Shown here: piece after piece, positions 7,671 to 15,102 of the stretch
How positions within the stretch are numbered: position 1 is the first letter of the stretch
Layout of the letters: every line of letters starts with the position of its first letter
Source: CAZEHO01 sp964511945
Lineage (GTDB): Bacteria > Actinomycetota > Acidimicrobiia > Spongiisociales > UBA11373
NCBI GenBank assembly: GCA_964511945.1
Contig: CAZEHO010000041.1
Coordinates: 1 to 21,198, forward strand
Reading direction: 5' to 3'
Length of the DNA: 21,198 nucleotides
Made by a program: the position numbers and the translations under genes
Notes under the pieces: generated by a model
What the model saw: the letters and a program-made list of their open reading frames with translations, nothing else
Databases searched by the model: none
What the model was told of the DNA's origin: nothing

Positions 7671-7955
7671 TCCCCCTGGGCTCCGCCCAGGCCTCGGGTA
7701 TCTGAGTGATGCGGGCTTCCCTCGTTGCTTCGGACGCCCATCGTGTAGAACCTTGAGGACCCTGGAGAGGAAGAGTGAGGATGTCGTTTGCCGCGTTCAA
7801 TCCGGAGTCCAACTGAGGGCGTGGAGTTGGGCCCTATTATCGGTGGCCCGACCCCGAGGGTCCGTGCCGGTGGTCACCTGCGAGACTTGGGGCGTGGATC
7901 GTGGCAGAGTTTGGTGCCCGGTCAGGGCGCGATGACGCTATCAGGAGGAGGCGCG
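7671..7955. other. Gene-free stretch before the sensor operon
   Basis: No normal gene is recognised. A minus-strand frame over 7582-7812 ends in TAAQSHEQVHRLRRNQSL and could be the tail of a foreign gene brought in when mobA was cut, but I cannot name it. A 11-codon plus-strand frame (7781-7816, MSFAAFNPESN) follows a strong AGAGGAAG ribosome-binding site and might be a leader peptide. A GGGCC/GGCCC inverted repeat lies at 7829-7849. The promoter of the downstream operon should be here, but no clear box was found. Confidence 0.35.
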
Positions 7956-8132
7956 GTGTTGGGAACCCTCGGGCCCGCCGAAGTAGGTCTGATCATCTTT
8001 GGGGTGCTGCTCCTACTCGGGGCCTTACGCAGACCCGACCCGGCCCCCAGCATCGGCAGAAGCGTCAGCGAGTTGCCCGGTGGGATGTCCGAAGGGCTTG
8101 AAGACCTGGACGAGGAGGAAGAGAGGGCATGA
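7956..8132 (+). CDS. TatA/E-like protein, degenerate
   Basis: A 58-residue protein starting at GTG 7956, chosen because an exact AGGAGG ribosome-binding site ends 7 nt before it. An ATG at 7932 is in frame but poorly placed. The N-terminal helix LGTLGPAEVGLIIFGVLLLLGAL, then PSIGRSVSELPGGMSEGLED and an acidic end, follow the TatA/E plan of a short membrane helix, hinge, amphipathic helix and acidic tail. The usual FGAKKLPDLARSIG hinge has become LGALRRPDPAPSIG, with the hinge Phe lost and extra prolines entering the amphipathic helix. It may be an altered or failing TatA. It overlaps the next gene by 4 bp (ATGA) and heads the sensor operon. Confidence 0.7.
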   Translation: MLGTLGPAEVGLIIFGVLLLLGALRRPDPAPSIGRSVSELPGGMSEGLEDLDEEEERA

Positions 8133-8449
8133 CCGATCAGTATCTTCCCGACATCTACGTGCGGTTCCGGGAGCAGTTCCCTGAGTTGGCGTTTGCGGCG
8201 GACGGCCTCGGCGCCGCGGCGGACAAGGCCGGCCCGCTGGACGAGCGGGAGGCAAGGCTGATAAAGCTCGGCCTCGCGATCGGCGCCGGTGCCTCAGGTG
8301 CGGTGAAGTCCAACACTCGCAGGGCACTGGCCGCGGGCGCCGGTGAAACTGACATCCTCCACGTGGTGGCGCTGGCCGTTTCGACTTTGGGGCTGTCGGC
8401 TGCGGTTGCCGGCTACCAGTGGTGCCTCGAAGTGCTCGACGCCGGGTGA
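8129..8449 (+). CDS. Carboxymuconolactone decarboxylase (AhpD-like) family protein
   Basis: A 106-residue all-helical protein. DEREARLIKLGLAIGAGASGAVKSNTRRALAAGAG followed by DILHVVALAVSTLGLSAAVAGY matches the carboxymuconolactone-decarboxylase fold. In AhpD-type members a CxxC pair at the start of the SNTRRALAAGA-type helix is catalytic. Here those cysteines are missing, and the only Cys lies near the C-terminus (GYQWCLEVL). So it is unlikely to be a peroxide-reducing disulfide enzyme, and its role is unknown. It overlaps the TatA-like gene upstream (ATGA) and the PhnD-like gene downstream (GTGA), which ties it to the sensory operon. Confidence 0.85.
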   Translation: MTDQYLPDIYVRFREQFPELAFAADGLGAAADKAGPLDEREARLIKLGLAIGAGASGAVKSNTRRALAAGAGETDILHVVALAVSTLGLSAAVAGYQWCLEVLDAG

Positions 8450-9384
8450 GGCGGCTGGCGACGATGGAGGGGGCCCGAGGCATCGTCCGGGTCGTGCCCG
8501 GAGTGGTGCTCTCGATCGTGCTGGCGACGGCGTGCAGTCCGGCTTCCGGTGTGCCATTCGTGGACCTGTCCGAGCGTGTTTCCGCCCCCCGCACCGAGCA
8601 GGCCGATGTCGAACCCGTCAGGATTGCCATTGCCGCCATACTCTCGCCGGAGGGCAACATCAGCAGCTACGGCGGCCTTGGGGACTACCTGGCGCAGCGA
8701 CTCGACCGGCCGATCGAACTCGTTCAGCGACGGACCTACCAAGAGGTCAATGCCCTCCTCGAATCGGGTGAGGTCGACATCGGCTTTGTCTGCACAAGCG
8801 CCTACGCGCGCGGCCACAATGACTTTGGGCTTCGCCTGCTCGCAGCGCCGGAGGTCAACGGTTCACTGTCGTACCACTCGGACCTGATCGTGCCCATCGA
8901 CGACGAGGCGAGTTCGATCGAGGATCTCCGCGGAGCCGTGTTCGCCTTCACCGATCCGCTGAGCACCACAGGGCGCTTCTACCCGACTCATCTCGTGCGG
9001 TCTCTGGGATTCGAGCCCGAGACCTTCTTCTCCGACACGTTCTACACGTACAGCCACGAAGCGGCGGTCCAGGCCGTCGCCAACGGGGTAGCCGACGGGG
9101 CCGGGGTGGACAGCCTGGTGCTCGCATTCATGCTCGAGGCACGGCCGGACCTGCCCGTCAAGGTGATCGATAGATCACCTGCCTTTGCGATTCCGCCCGT
9201 CGTGGCGTCCCCCCATCTCCCGGCCCGTGAGGCGGAGGAGATCCAGCGACTGTTGCTCGAGTTGGCCGATGATCCGGCCGCGTCGGGCGTGCTGGAGTCG
9301 ATGGGTGTGGATCGCTTTGTGACCATCGAGGACGATGCGTACGAGAGCGTACGACGACTCCTGGCCGAGTTCGAGGGGGCGTGA
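8446..9384 (+). CDS. PhnD-like periplasmic binding lipoprotein
   Basis: A 312-residue substrate-binding protein of the phosphate/phosphite/phosphonate (PhnD) type. The N-terminus VVPGVVLSIVLATAC is a lipoprotein signal with Cys30 as the lipidation site. The mature part has VRIAIAAILSPEGNISSYG, GEVDIGFVCTSAYARG, SIEDLRGAVFAFTDPLSTTG and the C-terminal SMGVDRFVTIEDDAYE, all typical of the family. No ABC permease or ATPase is encoded nearby, and the next two genes are a histidine kinase and its regulator, so a sensory rather than transport role is inferred. PhnD-like AioX/ArxX (arsenite) and the TtrS sensor domain (tetrathionate) work this way. GTG 8446 is chosen for the 4-bp overlap with the preceding gene; ATG 8464 is an alternative. 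Confidence 0.9.
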   Translation: MRRLATMEGARGIVRVVPGVVLSIVLATACSPASGVPFVDLSERVSAPRTEQADVEPVRIAIAAILSPEGNISSYGGLGDYLAQRLDRPIELVQRRTYQEVNALLESGEVDIGFVCTSAYARGHNDFGLRLLAAPEVNGSLSYHSDLIVPIDDEASSIEDLRGAVFAFTDPLSTTGRFYPTHLVRSLGFEPETFFSDTFYTYSHEAAVQAVANGVADGAGVDSLVLAFMLEARPDLPVKVIDRSPAFAIPPVVASPHLPAREAEEIQRLLLELADDPAASGVLESMGVDRFVTIEDDAYESVRRLLAEFEGA

Positions 9385-10793
9385 TGCCGGGCGCCGGCCG
9401 CGCGCGGTATCGCGGGCGCCCTGCAGCTTGGTTCTGGCGGCTCCAGGCCACGAGTGTCCGATCCAAGATCCTCGTGATGGTGCTGATGCTCACGCTGGTC
9501 CTGGGGCTCGGTGTCGCCCTGCAGGTGCGGACCACCACCCGGGGCGTACTCGAGGAGGAACTCGACCTGATCGGAGGCGCGGTGTCGAGCGATCTGGCGG
9601 CCCGCGTCGTTGATCCGCTCTTGCTGGGTGACGCAGTGGCCGTATTCGAGCTGGCATCCGGGACAGTGAGGAATCATGACGACGTCGTGTACGCGTTCGT
9701 GACCGACGCGGACGCCAACGTGGTGGCGCACTCGTTCGGAGGCGCCGGGTTCCCGGTGCAGCTCCTCGAGGTTCCTGATGCGCCCGGGCCGTTCGTGTTC
9801 GACAGCGAGCTCGGCCGAATCCACCACTTCCGGGCCGGCATCCTGGATGGACAGGCCGGAACGGTCGCCGTCGGCCTGTCGGAGGATCGCGTCGAGTCAA
9901 TCATCAGTGGCGTCACGATCCAGATGCTCCTGGTGACGCTGGCCGTCGCCCTCGCCGGCGTCGGAACGGCGGTGCTGCTCACCAAGATCCTGGTTCGGCC
10001 GATCCTTGATCTGGTCCGGACGACCAGACGGGTTGGCGGCGGGGACCTCTCGGCGCGTGCCCACCGTTGGGCATCCGATGAGATCGGCGTGTTGGCTGAG
10101 GCGTTCAACGTGATGGTCGAAGATCTCGAAGCGAGTCACATGACGATTGCGGAGAAGGAGGCGGCCCGGGAGCGGCTGCTGGGGCAGCTGATCTCAGCTC
10201 AGGAGGAGGAGCGCAAGCGGATCGCGCGCGAGCTTCACGATGGTGTGGGCCAGTCGCTCAACTCACTCGTGTTGGGGCTATCGACCCTCGAGACTGAGAA
10301 TGGCGATCAGGCGGCGCACATCGATGAGCTGCGGCACGCGACCCTGGAGACCCTGACGGCGGTGCGACAGATCAGTCGCCAGCTTCGGCCTAGCGTGCTG
10401 GATGATCTCGGTCTCGCGGACGCTGTCGACCTCTACGCGGCGGAGTTATCGGGATTGATGCCACAATTCCGAATCGACACCCAGATCGATATTGACCGCA
10501 GGCTGCCCACGACGATCGAAACCGCCCTCTATCGAATTGTGCAGGAGGGTATGACTAACGCCGTCCGCCACAGCGACGCCGCGTTGTTGAGTGTGATCGT
10601 CACCGCTCGCGATGGTCGGCTGCAGGTGATCATCGAGGACGATGGTGTCGGGTTCGACGTCGAATCCACCTTGCGGCACAGCAACAGCGTTGGGCTGCAT
10701 GCGATCCAAGAACGCGCCGAGTTGATCGGGGGCCGCGCTCGCTTCGAATCCGGAGCCGGCGGGACGGCGGTCTTCGTCGAAGTCCCCATATGA
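9384..10793 (+). CDS. NarX/DegS-type sensor histidine kinase (HisKA_3)
   Basis: A 469-residue membrane kinase. TM1 is about residues 28-47, an extracytoplasmic sensor domain about 50-178, and TM2 about 180-203. A HAMP domain follows (RPILDLVRTTRRVGGGDLSARA), then the HisKA_3 segment ISAQEEERKRIARELHDGVG with phospho-accepting His285, and an ATPase domain with GMTNAVRHS and EDDGVGFD. The sensor domain has no recognisable ligand pocket of its own, which suits reading the ligand state of the PhnD-like lipoprotein encoded just before it. ATG 9384 shares a base with the preceding stop (TGATG) and has a GAGGGG ribosome-binding site; GTG 9381 is also possible. Its stop overlaps the regulator gene by 4 bp. 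Confidence 0.93.
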   Translation: MPGAGRARYRGRPAAWFWRLQATSVRSKILVMVLMLTLVLGLGVALQVRTTTRGVLEEELDLIGGAVSSDLAARVVDPLLLGDAVAVFELASGTVRNHDDVVYAFVTDADANVVAHSFGGAGFPVQLLEVPDAPGPFVFDSELGRIHHFRAGILDGQAGTVAVGLSEDRVESIISGVTIQMLLVTLAVALAGVGTAVLLTKILVRPILDLVRTTRRVGGGDLSARAHRWASDEIGVLAEAFNVMVEDLEASHMTIAEKEAARERLLGQLISAQEEERKRIARELHDGVGQSLNSLVLGLSTLETENGDQAAHIDELRHATLETLTAVRQISRQLRPSVLDDLGLADAVDLYAAELSGLMPQFRIDTQIDIDRRLPTTIETALYRIVQEGMTNAVRHSDAALLSVIVTARDGRLQVIIEDDGVGFDVESTLRHSNSVGLHAIQERAELIGGRARFESGAGGTAVFVEVPI

Positions 10794-11455
10794 GCCGCAC
10801 GATCCGGGTTCTGCTTGCCGACGATCATGCGGTTCTGCGTGCCGGGCTCAAGGCCTTGCTCGACTCGGAGGCGGATCTGGAGGTCGTGGGCGAGGCCGAG
10901 AACGGCATGGTCTGTATCGAGCTTGCTCATCAACTGGTTCCCGATGTGATCGTGCTGGACATCAACATGCCGGCATCCGGAGGGCTCGATGCACTGCCGG
11001 CCATCCTCGATGCATCACCGAGGTCTCGGGTGATGGTGCTCACGATGCACGATGATCCCGCCTACGTGCGGATGACGCTGCGGGCCGGTGGATCGGGGTA
11101 TCTGCTCAAGGAGTCGGCCGCCGAGGAGTTGCTCTCTGCGATCAGGGTCGTCGCCGGCGGCGGCCTGTACGTGAGCCCCCAACACGCCAAGGTGCTGCTC
11201 GACCAGGCGGTCGCCGAGAAGGAGGCGCGCAACGTCGATGACGATCAGCATCGCCGCTATCGGTCCCTCAGCGACCGAGAGTCACAGATCTTCGAGTTGA
11301 CGGCCCTTGGGCATTCGAACACCGAGATCGCCGGGCGCCTCGATCTGAGCGTGAAGACGGTCGAGACCTACAAAGAGCGGATGATGAGGAAGCTTGGCCT
11401 GGACGGTCGGGCCTCGCTCGTCCGACTCGCCCTCGAACTCGGCGTGCTCCAGTGA
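10790..11455 (+). CDS. NarL/LuxR-family response regulator
   Basis: A 221-residue regulator. The receiver domain has D11/D12, phospho-acceptor D57 in VIVLDINMPASGG, the Thr in VLTMHDD, and the Lys in GYLLKESAAEEL. The C-terminal LuxR-type helix-turn-helix (about 155-215) has LSDRESQIFELTALGHSNTE and LSVKTVETYKERMMRKLGL. It is the partner of the overlapping HisKA_3 kinase. Two 7-2-7 inverted repeats of the geometry used by NarL lie within 60 bp after its stop codon and upstream of the Mo-enzyme operon. They are the best candidates for its targets. Confidence 0.95.
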   Translation: MSRTIRVLLADDHAVLRAGLKALLDSEADLEVVGEAENGMVCIELAHQLVPDVIVLDINMPASGGLDALPAILDASPRSRVMVLTMHDDPAYVRMTLRAGGSGYLLKESAAEELLSAIRVVAGGGLYVSPQHAKVLLDQAVAEKEARNVDDDQHRRYRSLSDRESQIFELTALGHSNTEIAGRLDLSVKTVETYKERMMRKLGLDGRASLVRLALELGVLQ

Positions 11456-11458
11456 CCT

Positions 11459-11478
11459 TGTAGGGGAACTTCCCTACA
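11459..11478. promoter_or_regulatory. Candidate regulator site 1 (7-2-7 inverted repeat)
   Basis: TGTAGGGGAACTTCCCTACA. The heptamers TAGGGGA (11461-11467) and TTCCCTA (11470-11476) face each other across two bases, the arrangement bound by NarL-type dimers. The outer seven bases on each side are perfectly complementary. It starts 4 bases after the regulator's stop codon. Confidence 0.6.
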
Positions 11479-11496
11479 TTGCGACGATCTCGACTC

Positions 11497-11514
11497 GTGG
11501 GGAAGCTCCCCCAC
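11497..11514. promoter_or_regulatory. Candidate regulator site 2 (7-2-7 inverted repeat)
   Basis: GTGGGGAAGCTCCCCCAC. The heptamers TGGGGAA (11498-11504) and TCCCCCA (11507-11513) lie across a 2-bp centre and follow the same pattern as site 1 (TRGGGRA-NN-TYCCCYA). The centres of the two sites are 37 bp apart. Together they suggest cooperative binding upstream of the Mo-enzyme promoter. Confidence 0.6.
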
Positions 11515-11746
11515 ACGGTTGGGTCACATGGCCCTGCAAACCGATTGGCCGGCTTTGTGAATCTATTCGCATGCAGTCGCGACGCGATTTTGGTTCGCGG
11601 ATGTCGGTGCCGCAGCGGCCAGAGGCACCGCCACCCATCGGTTTGCAGCGGACCGCTCAGGAGTGGCCCGATCCGGGATCGCACGTGGGAGGTGGCGGGC
11701 CTCAACGGCGCTCGCGCCTCCTGATGTCAACTCCAAAGGAGGGGCG
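11515..11746 (+). promoter_or_regulatory. Leader region of the molybdoenzyme operon
   Basis: No gene is seen here. The stretch should contain the promoter and 5' leader of the Mo-enzyme operon. TTGGCC (11545) and TATTCG (11564) are visible, but their 13-bp spacing is too short for a normal promoter, which would fit a promoter depending on an activator bound at the two sites upstream. The ribosome-binding site AAAGGAGGGG ends just before the ATG at 11747. Confidence 0.4.
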
Positions 11747-14356
11747 ATGCCCAATGTGACTCGCAGGACGTTCGTCAAGACGGGGGTGGCGGTGGCCGGC
11801 TCCGCGGCAGTCGCCAACCGGTTCCTCTTCGGCTCGCCGGAGACGATTGGCACCGCGGAGGCTGCCTTGCAGGCCCCGGTCGAGGATTTCATCGCCACTA
11901 CCTGTTGGATCGGCAAGCAAGACTGCGGGATGATCGCCCGGCGCATCGACGGCCGGGTGACCAAGTTCGAGGGCAACCCCACCAACCCGCGCAACGTGGG
12001 CACGCTGTGTCCAAAGGGCCAGGCTCAGATCCAGGCCGTGTACGACCCGAATCGGGTCAAGTGGCCGTTGATCCGCACAAATGCGAAGGGTGTCACCGGG
12101 GAGTGGCGTCGGGCGTCGTGGGACGAAGCGATCCAGGCAGTGGCCTCTGCCGTGAACGAGGTGCGGGAGCGCGATCCCAAACTGGTGCTGTGGCAGAAGG
12201 GCCGATCCAAGGCCAAGGACTTCTACGACGACGCCTTCGTCAAGTCCATCGGGTCCTCCAAGCTCGGTCACGGCGCCTACTGCTCCGATGCCGGCTATCG
12301 CGCACTCGAGTACACGATCGGCACCCACGCGGTGCTGCACCCCGACTTCCGGCACTGCAACTACTTGCTGTCCTGGGGGTGGAACATCACTAACGCCGGC
12401 GGCAACAAGTTCTGCTGGCTGACCTGGCCCCGCCACATGGTGGCGGCCCGGGAGCGGGGGATGAAGATCACCCACATTGATCCGAGGCTGCGGAGCGCCG
12501 GACCGTTCGCCGACACCTGGCTCCCGATTCGCCCGGGCACCGACCTGGCGCTGGCTCTGGCGCTGTGCCATGAGCTGATCCGTAGCGATTTCATCGATCG
12601 GCCCTACCTGTCCACCTACACCAACGCTCCGTTCCTGGTGAAGCCCGATGGAACGGTGGCCAAGGCGACCGTCGGTGAGGGTGATGATGCTTCAGAGGTC
12701 GGCTTGGTGTGGGACGAAGAGACCGCCTCGGCGGTGCCCTTCGGGGAGGCGGCCGCGCCGGCCCTGGAAGGCGAGTTCACGCTCGACGGCGAAACCGTCA
12801 AGCCGGGCTTCCAGTTGTTCAAGGAGCACGTCGAGCAATACGCGCCCGAATGGGCCGCCGACGTCACCGGTCTGGCGGCCGACGAGATCCGTCGGGTGGC
12901 GAGGGAGTTCGGGGAGAACGCCCTCATCGGTTCGACGACCGTGGTGGATGGAGTCGAGGTTCCCCACCGGCCGGTGGGGATCATGGCATACCACATGGTC
13001 CAGCAGGAGCTGGGGTTCCAGACCGCCCGGGCGATGACGATGGTCCCCATGCTGGTCGGGGCGGTCGGGGCCGCAGGGGGGCAACTCTCCGACTTCACCT
13101 GGAAGATCCACAAGAACTACCCGAAGTTCGAGAAGCTCGAGGTGAACGATCCCCCATACGACTTCGTCCTGAAAGGCAGCAAGTACTTCCCGATCAACAC
13201 CGGGTTCCCCGGGATGGTCGCGAAGGTGATGCTCGAGCCCGATCGCTACGGCGTGGACAAGCTCCCGGAGGTGGCCATCCTGCACATGGTCAACCCCCTC
13301 AATGCCTTTCCATCGCAGCAGGAGTTCCTGGACTCGTACATGAAGTTCAAGTTCGTGGCGGTGATCAGTCCCTGGCTGTCCGAGACGGCCGACTACTTCG
13401 CCGACGTCGTGCTGCCTGCGGCAACCATCGAGAAGTACGAGGGCCCTATCTCGGCGACGGATCAGTACATCGACGCCAAGACCCTTCGTATCCCACCGAT
13501 GGAGCCGTTGTTCGAATCGCGCGGGGAGATCGACATCTACATGGATCTCACCGAGGCCATCGGGACGCTGTACGGTGACGGCGGGTACCTGTCGGTGGTC
13601 AACGACGAATTGGACCTCACCGACACCCAGTTTGCCCTGCCGCTGGATGCGAAGCCCGAGGTGAGGGATATCTTCGATCGGTGGGCCCGATCCCAGGGGA
13701 TCGCCGAGGGCGTGGCCTACTTCGAGGACCCCGCCAACGGCGTCTTCATCAAGGGGCCCATCTCCCCGACGAAGATGTACGGGTATGTGACCGATCCCCC
13801 GTTCGGGGGCGCCCTGCACCGGTTCTACGGCGAGAGCCTTCTCGATGCCCAGCAGCAGATGCGCGACAAGGGTGCCGACGAGATCTACTGGCAGGACTAC
13901 ACGGCGTGGCCGACATGGCGAGCTCCAACCATGGACAACTCGCCGCCCGACTACGAGTTCTACCTGATCAGCTACCACATGATCGAGCACAAGCAATCCC
14001 GGACCAGCTTCATTCCGCTGCTGGCCGAGTTGGCGCCGGGCGCAAGGCTCGACATCAACCCCGAGGCCGCCAACCGGTTGCGGATCGATGAGGGTGACAC
14101 GGTGACGGTCGAGTCACACAACGCAGTGACCGGGGAGACTCGGCGGTTGGTGACCCAGGCTGTCTTCTGCGAAGGGCTGCGGCCCGACACCGTCGGCATC
14201 CCGCACCACTTCGGAATGTGGACTCACCCCCAGAACACCGGCCAGGGGCCGTCACCAAACGAGATCTACTTCACCGGTGAGGGATACATGACCAACACTG
14301 CCGATCAGTCCTTCCACGTGAAAGTCAAGGTCACGAAGGGGGGTGATGCCGGATGA
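11747..14356 (+). CDS. Tat-exported molybdopterin oxidoreductase, catalytic subunit (DMSO-reductase family)
   Basis: An 869-residue enzyme. The Tat signal TRRTFVKTGVAVAGSAAVA (residues 5-23) sends the folded protein out of the cytoplasm. The Fe-S region is unusual. Where the family has CxxCxxxC, this protein reads CWIGKQDC (C53, C60), so the second Cys is Gly56; the last ligand C88 (TLCPKGQ) and the following Lys are kept. C179 in HGAYCSDAGYRA is the likely Mo ligand, as in polysulfide, thiosulfate, tetrathionate and arsenate reductases. The C-terminal MGD-binding domain includes GIPHHFGMW. Genes for the electron-transfer, membrane and chaperone partners follow without gaps. The substrate is unknown: sulfur oxyanion, arsenic or another oxyanion. 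ATG 11747 is fixed by its strong ribosome-binding site and the Tat motif. Confidence 0.93.
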   Translation: MPNVTRRTFVKTGVAVAGSAAVANRFLFGSPETIGTAEAALQAPVEDFIATTCWIGKQDCGMIARRIDGRVTKFEGNPTNPRNVGTLCPKGQAQIQAVYDPNRVKWPLIRTNAKGVTGEWRRASWDEAIQAVASAVNEVRERDPKLVLWQKGRSKAKDFYDDAFVKSIGSSKLGHGAYCSDAGYRALEYTIGTHAVLHPDFRHCNYLLSWGWNITNAGGNKFCWLTWPRHMVAARERGMKITHIDPRLRSAGPFADTWLPIRPGTDLALALALCHELIRSDFIDRPYLSTYTNAPFLVKPDGTVAKATVGEGDDASEVGLVWDEETASAVPFGEAAAPALEGEFTLDGETVKPGFQLFKEHVEQYAPEWAADVTGLAADEIRRVAREFGENALIGSTTVVDGVEVPHRPVGIMAYHMVQQELGFQTARAMTMVPMLVGAVGAAGGQLSDFTWKIHKNYPKFEKLEVNDPPYDFVLKGSKYFPINTGFPGMVAKVMLEPDRYGVDKLPEVAILHMVNPLNAFPSQQEFLDSYMKFKFVAVISPWLSETADYFADVVLPAATIEKYEGPISATDQYIDAKTLRIPPMEPLFESRGEIDIYMDLTEAIGTLYGDGGYLSVVNDELDLTDTQFALPLDAKPEVRDIFDRWARSQGIAEGVAYFEDPANGVFIKGPISPTKMYGYVTDPPFGGALHRFYGESLLDAQQQMRDKGADEIYWQDYTAWPTWRAPTMDNSPPDYEFYLISYHMIEHKQSRTSFIPLLAELAPGARLDINPEAANRLRIDEGDTVTVESHNAVTGETRRLVTQAVFCEGLRPDTVGIPHHFGMWTHPQNTGQGPSPNEIYFTGEGYMTNTADQSFHVKVKVTKGGDAG

Positions 14357-15102
14357 CCCGCTACGGCATGGTTGTTGATCTCGACCGCTGCCAAGGATGC
14401 CGCGGTTGCGTCGAGGCATGCAAGGTGGAAAACAACACGGCCCAGGGGGTCTTCTGGATGCACGTCTTCCGCTTCGAGGAGGGCACGTACCCGGACACCA
14501 AGATGAGCTTCCTGCCCAGGCCTTGCCAGCACTGCCACAAGGCACCGTGCGTCAAGGTGTGCCCCACCGGTGCCCGCTTCAAGCGCGAGGACGGATTGGT
14601 GCTCACCGATCCTGACAAGTGCATCGGATGTCGCTACTGCGAATTGGCTTGCCCCTACGGGGTCAACTACTTCAACTGGCGCAACCCGGACGACGGCCAG
14701 TACGCAGACATCATCGACTGGGAGGACGAGGACGTCCGCGCCGTCACGGGCGGGCTCCTGCCGCCCTACCAGAATCCGGACCTGGCCGGCCGGTACGGTG
14801 AGGAGCGGCGTCGCACCGCCGGGGGAGGACACGAGAAGGGTGTCATGGAGAAGTGCACCTTCTGCGTCCACCGGATCGAAAAGGGCCTGCAGCCGGCCTG
14901 CGTGACCACGTGCCCGGTCGATGCCATCCAGTTCGGTGACATCGAAGACAGGTCGTCACCGGTGAGCCGTTTCCTGCGGGAGCGGGAGCCATGGCACCTC
15001 CTCGAGGAGGCGGGGACGGAACCCAACGTGTATTACACGGGCGGCAAGCCACCCACTCAGGACTATCGAGAGGTCGAAAGGCCCAAGGCGGAGGTGAGCT
15101 GA
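14353..15102 (+). CDS. 4Fe-4S ferredoxin subunit (PsrB/DmsB/NrfC-like)
   Basis: A 249-residue electron-transfer subunit with sixteen cysteines arranged for four 4Fe-4S clusters: C13/16/19/23, C58/61/66/70, C90/93/96/100 and C168/171/183/187. The PRPCQHCHKAPCVKVCPTGA and CIGCRYCELACPYG motifs are standard for the subunit linking a Mo catalytic subunit to a quinone-facing membrane subunit. An insert of about 60 residues separates the third and fourth clusters. It has no signal peptide, so it presumably crosses the membrane bound to the Tat-exported catalytic subunit. It overlaps the catalytic gene by 4 bp (ATGA) and the next gene by 1 bp. Confidence 0.95.
   Translation: MTRYGMVVDLDRCQGCRGCVEACKVENNTAQGVFWMHVFRFEEGTYPDTKMSFLPRPCQHCHKAPCVKVCPTGARFKREDGLVLTDPDKCIGCRYCELACPYGVNYFNWRNPDDGQYADIIDWEDEDVRAVTGGLLPPYQNPDLAGRYGEERRRTAGGGHEKGVMEKCTFCVHRIEKGLQPACVTTCPVDAIQFGDIEDRSSPVSRFLREREPWHLLEEAGTEPNVYYTGGKPPTQDYREVERPKAEVS

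Noticed and set aside
11545..11569. TTGGCC/TATTCG as a standard promoter for the Mo operon
   Set aside because: The 13-bp spacing is too short for an ordinary sigma-70-type promoter; kept only as a remark in the leader entry.
12692..13996. 434-codon minus-strand open frame inside the Mo oxidoreductase gene
   Set aside because: Antisense shadow of a clearly coding gene; no recognisable motif.
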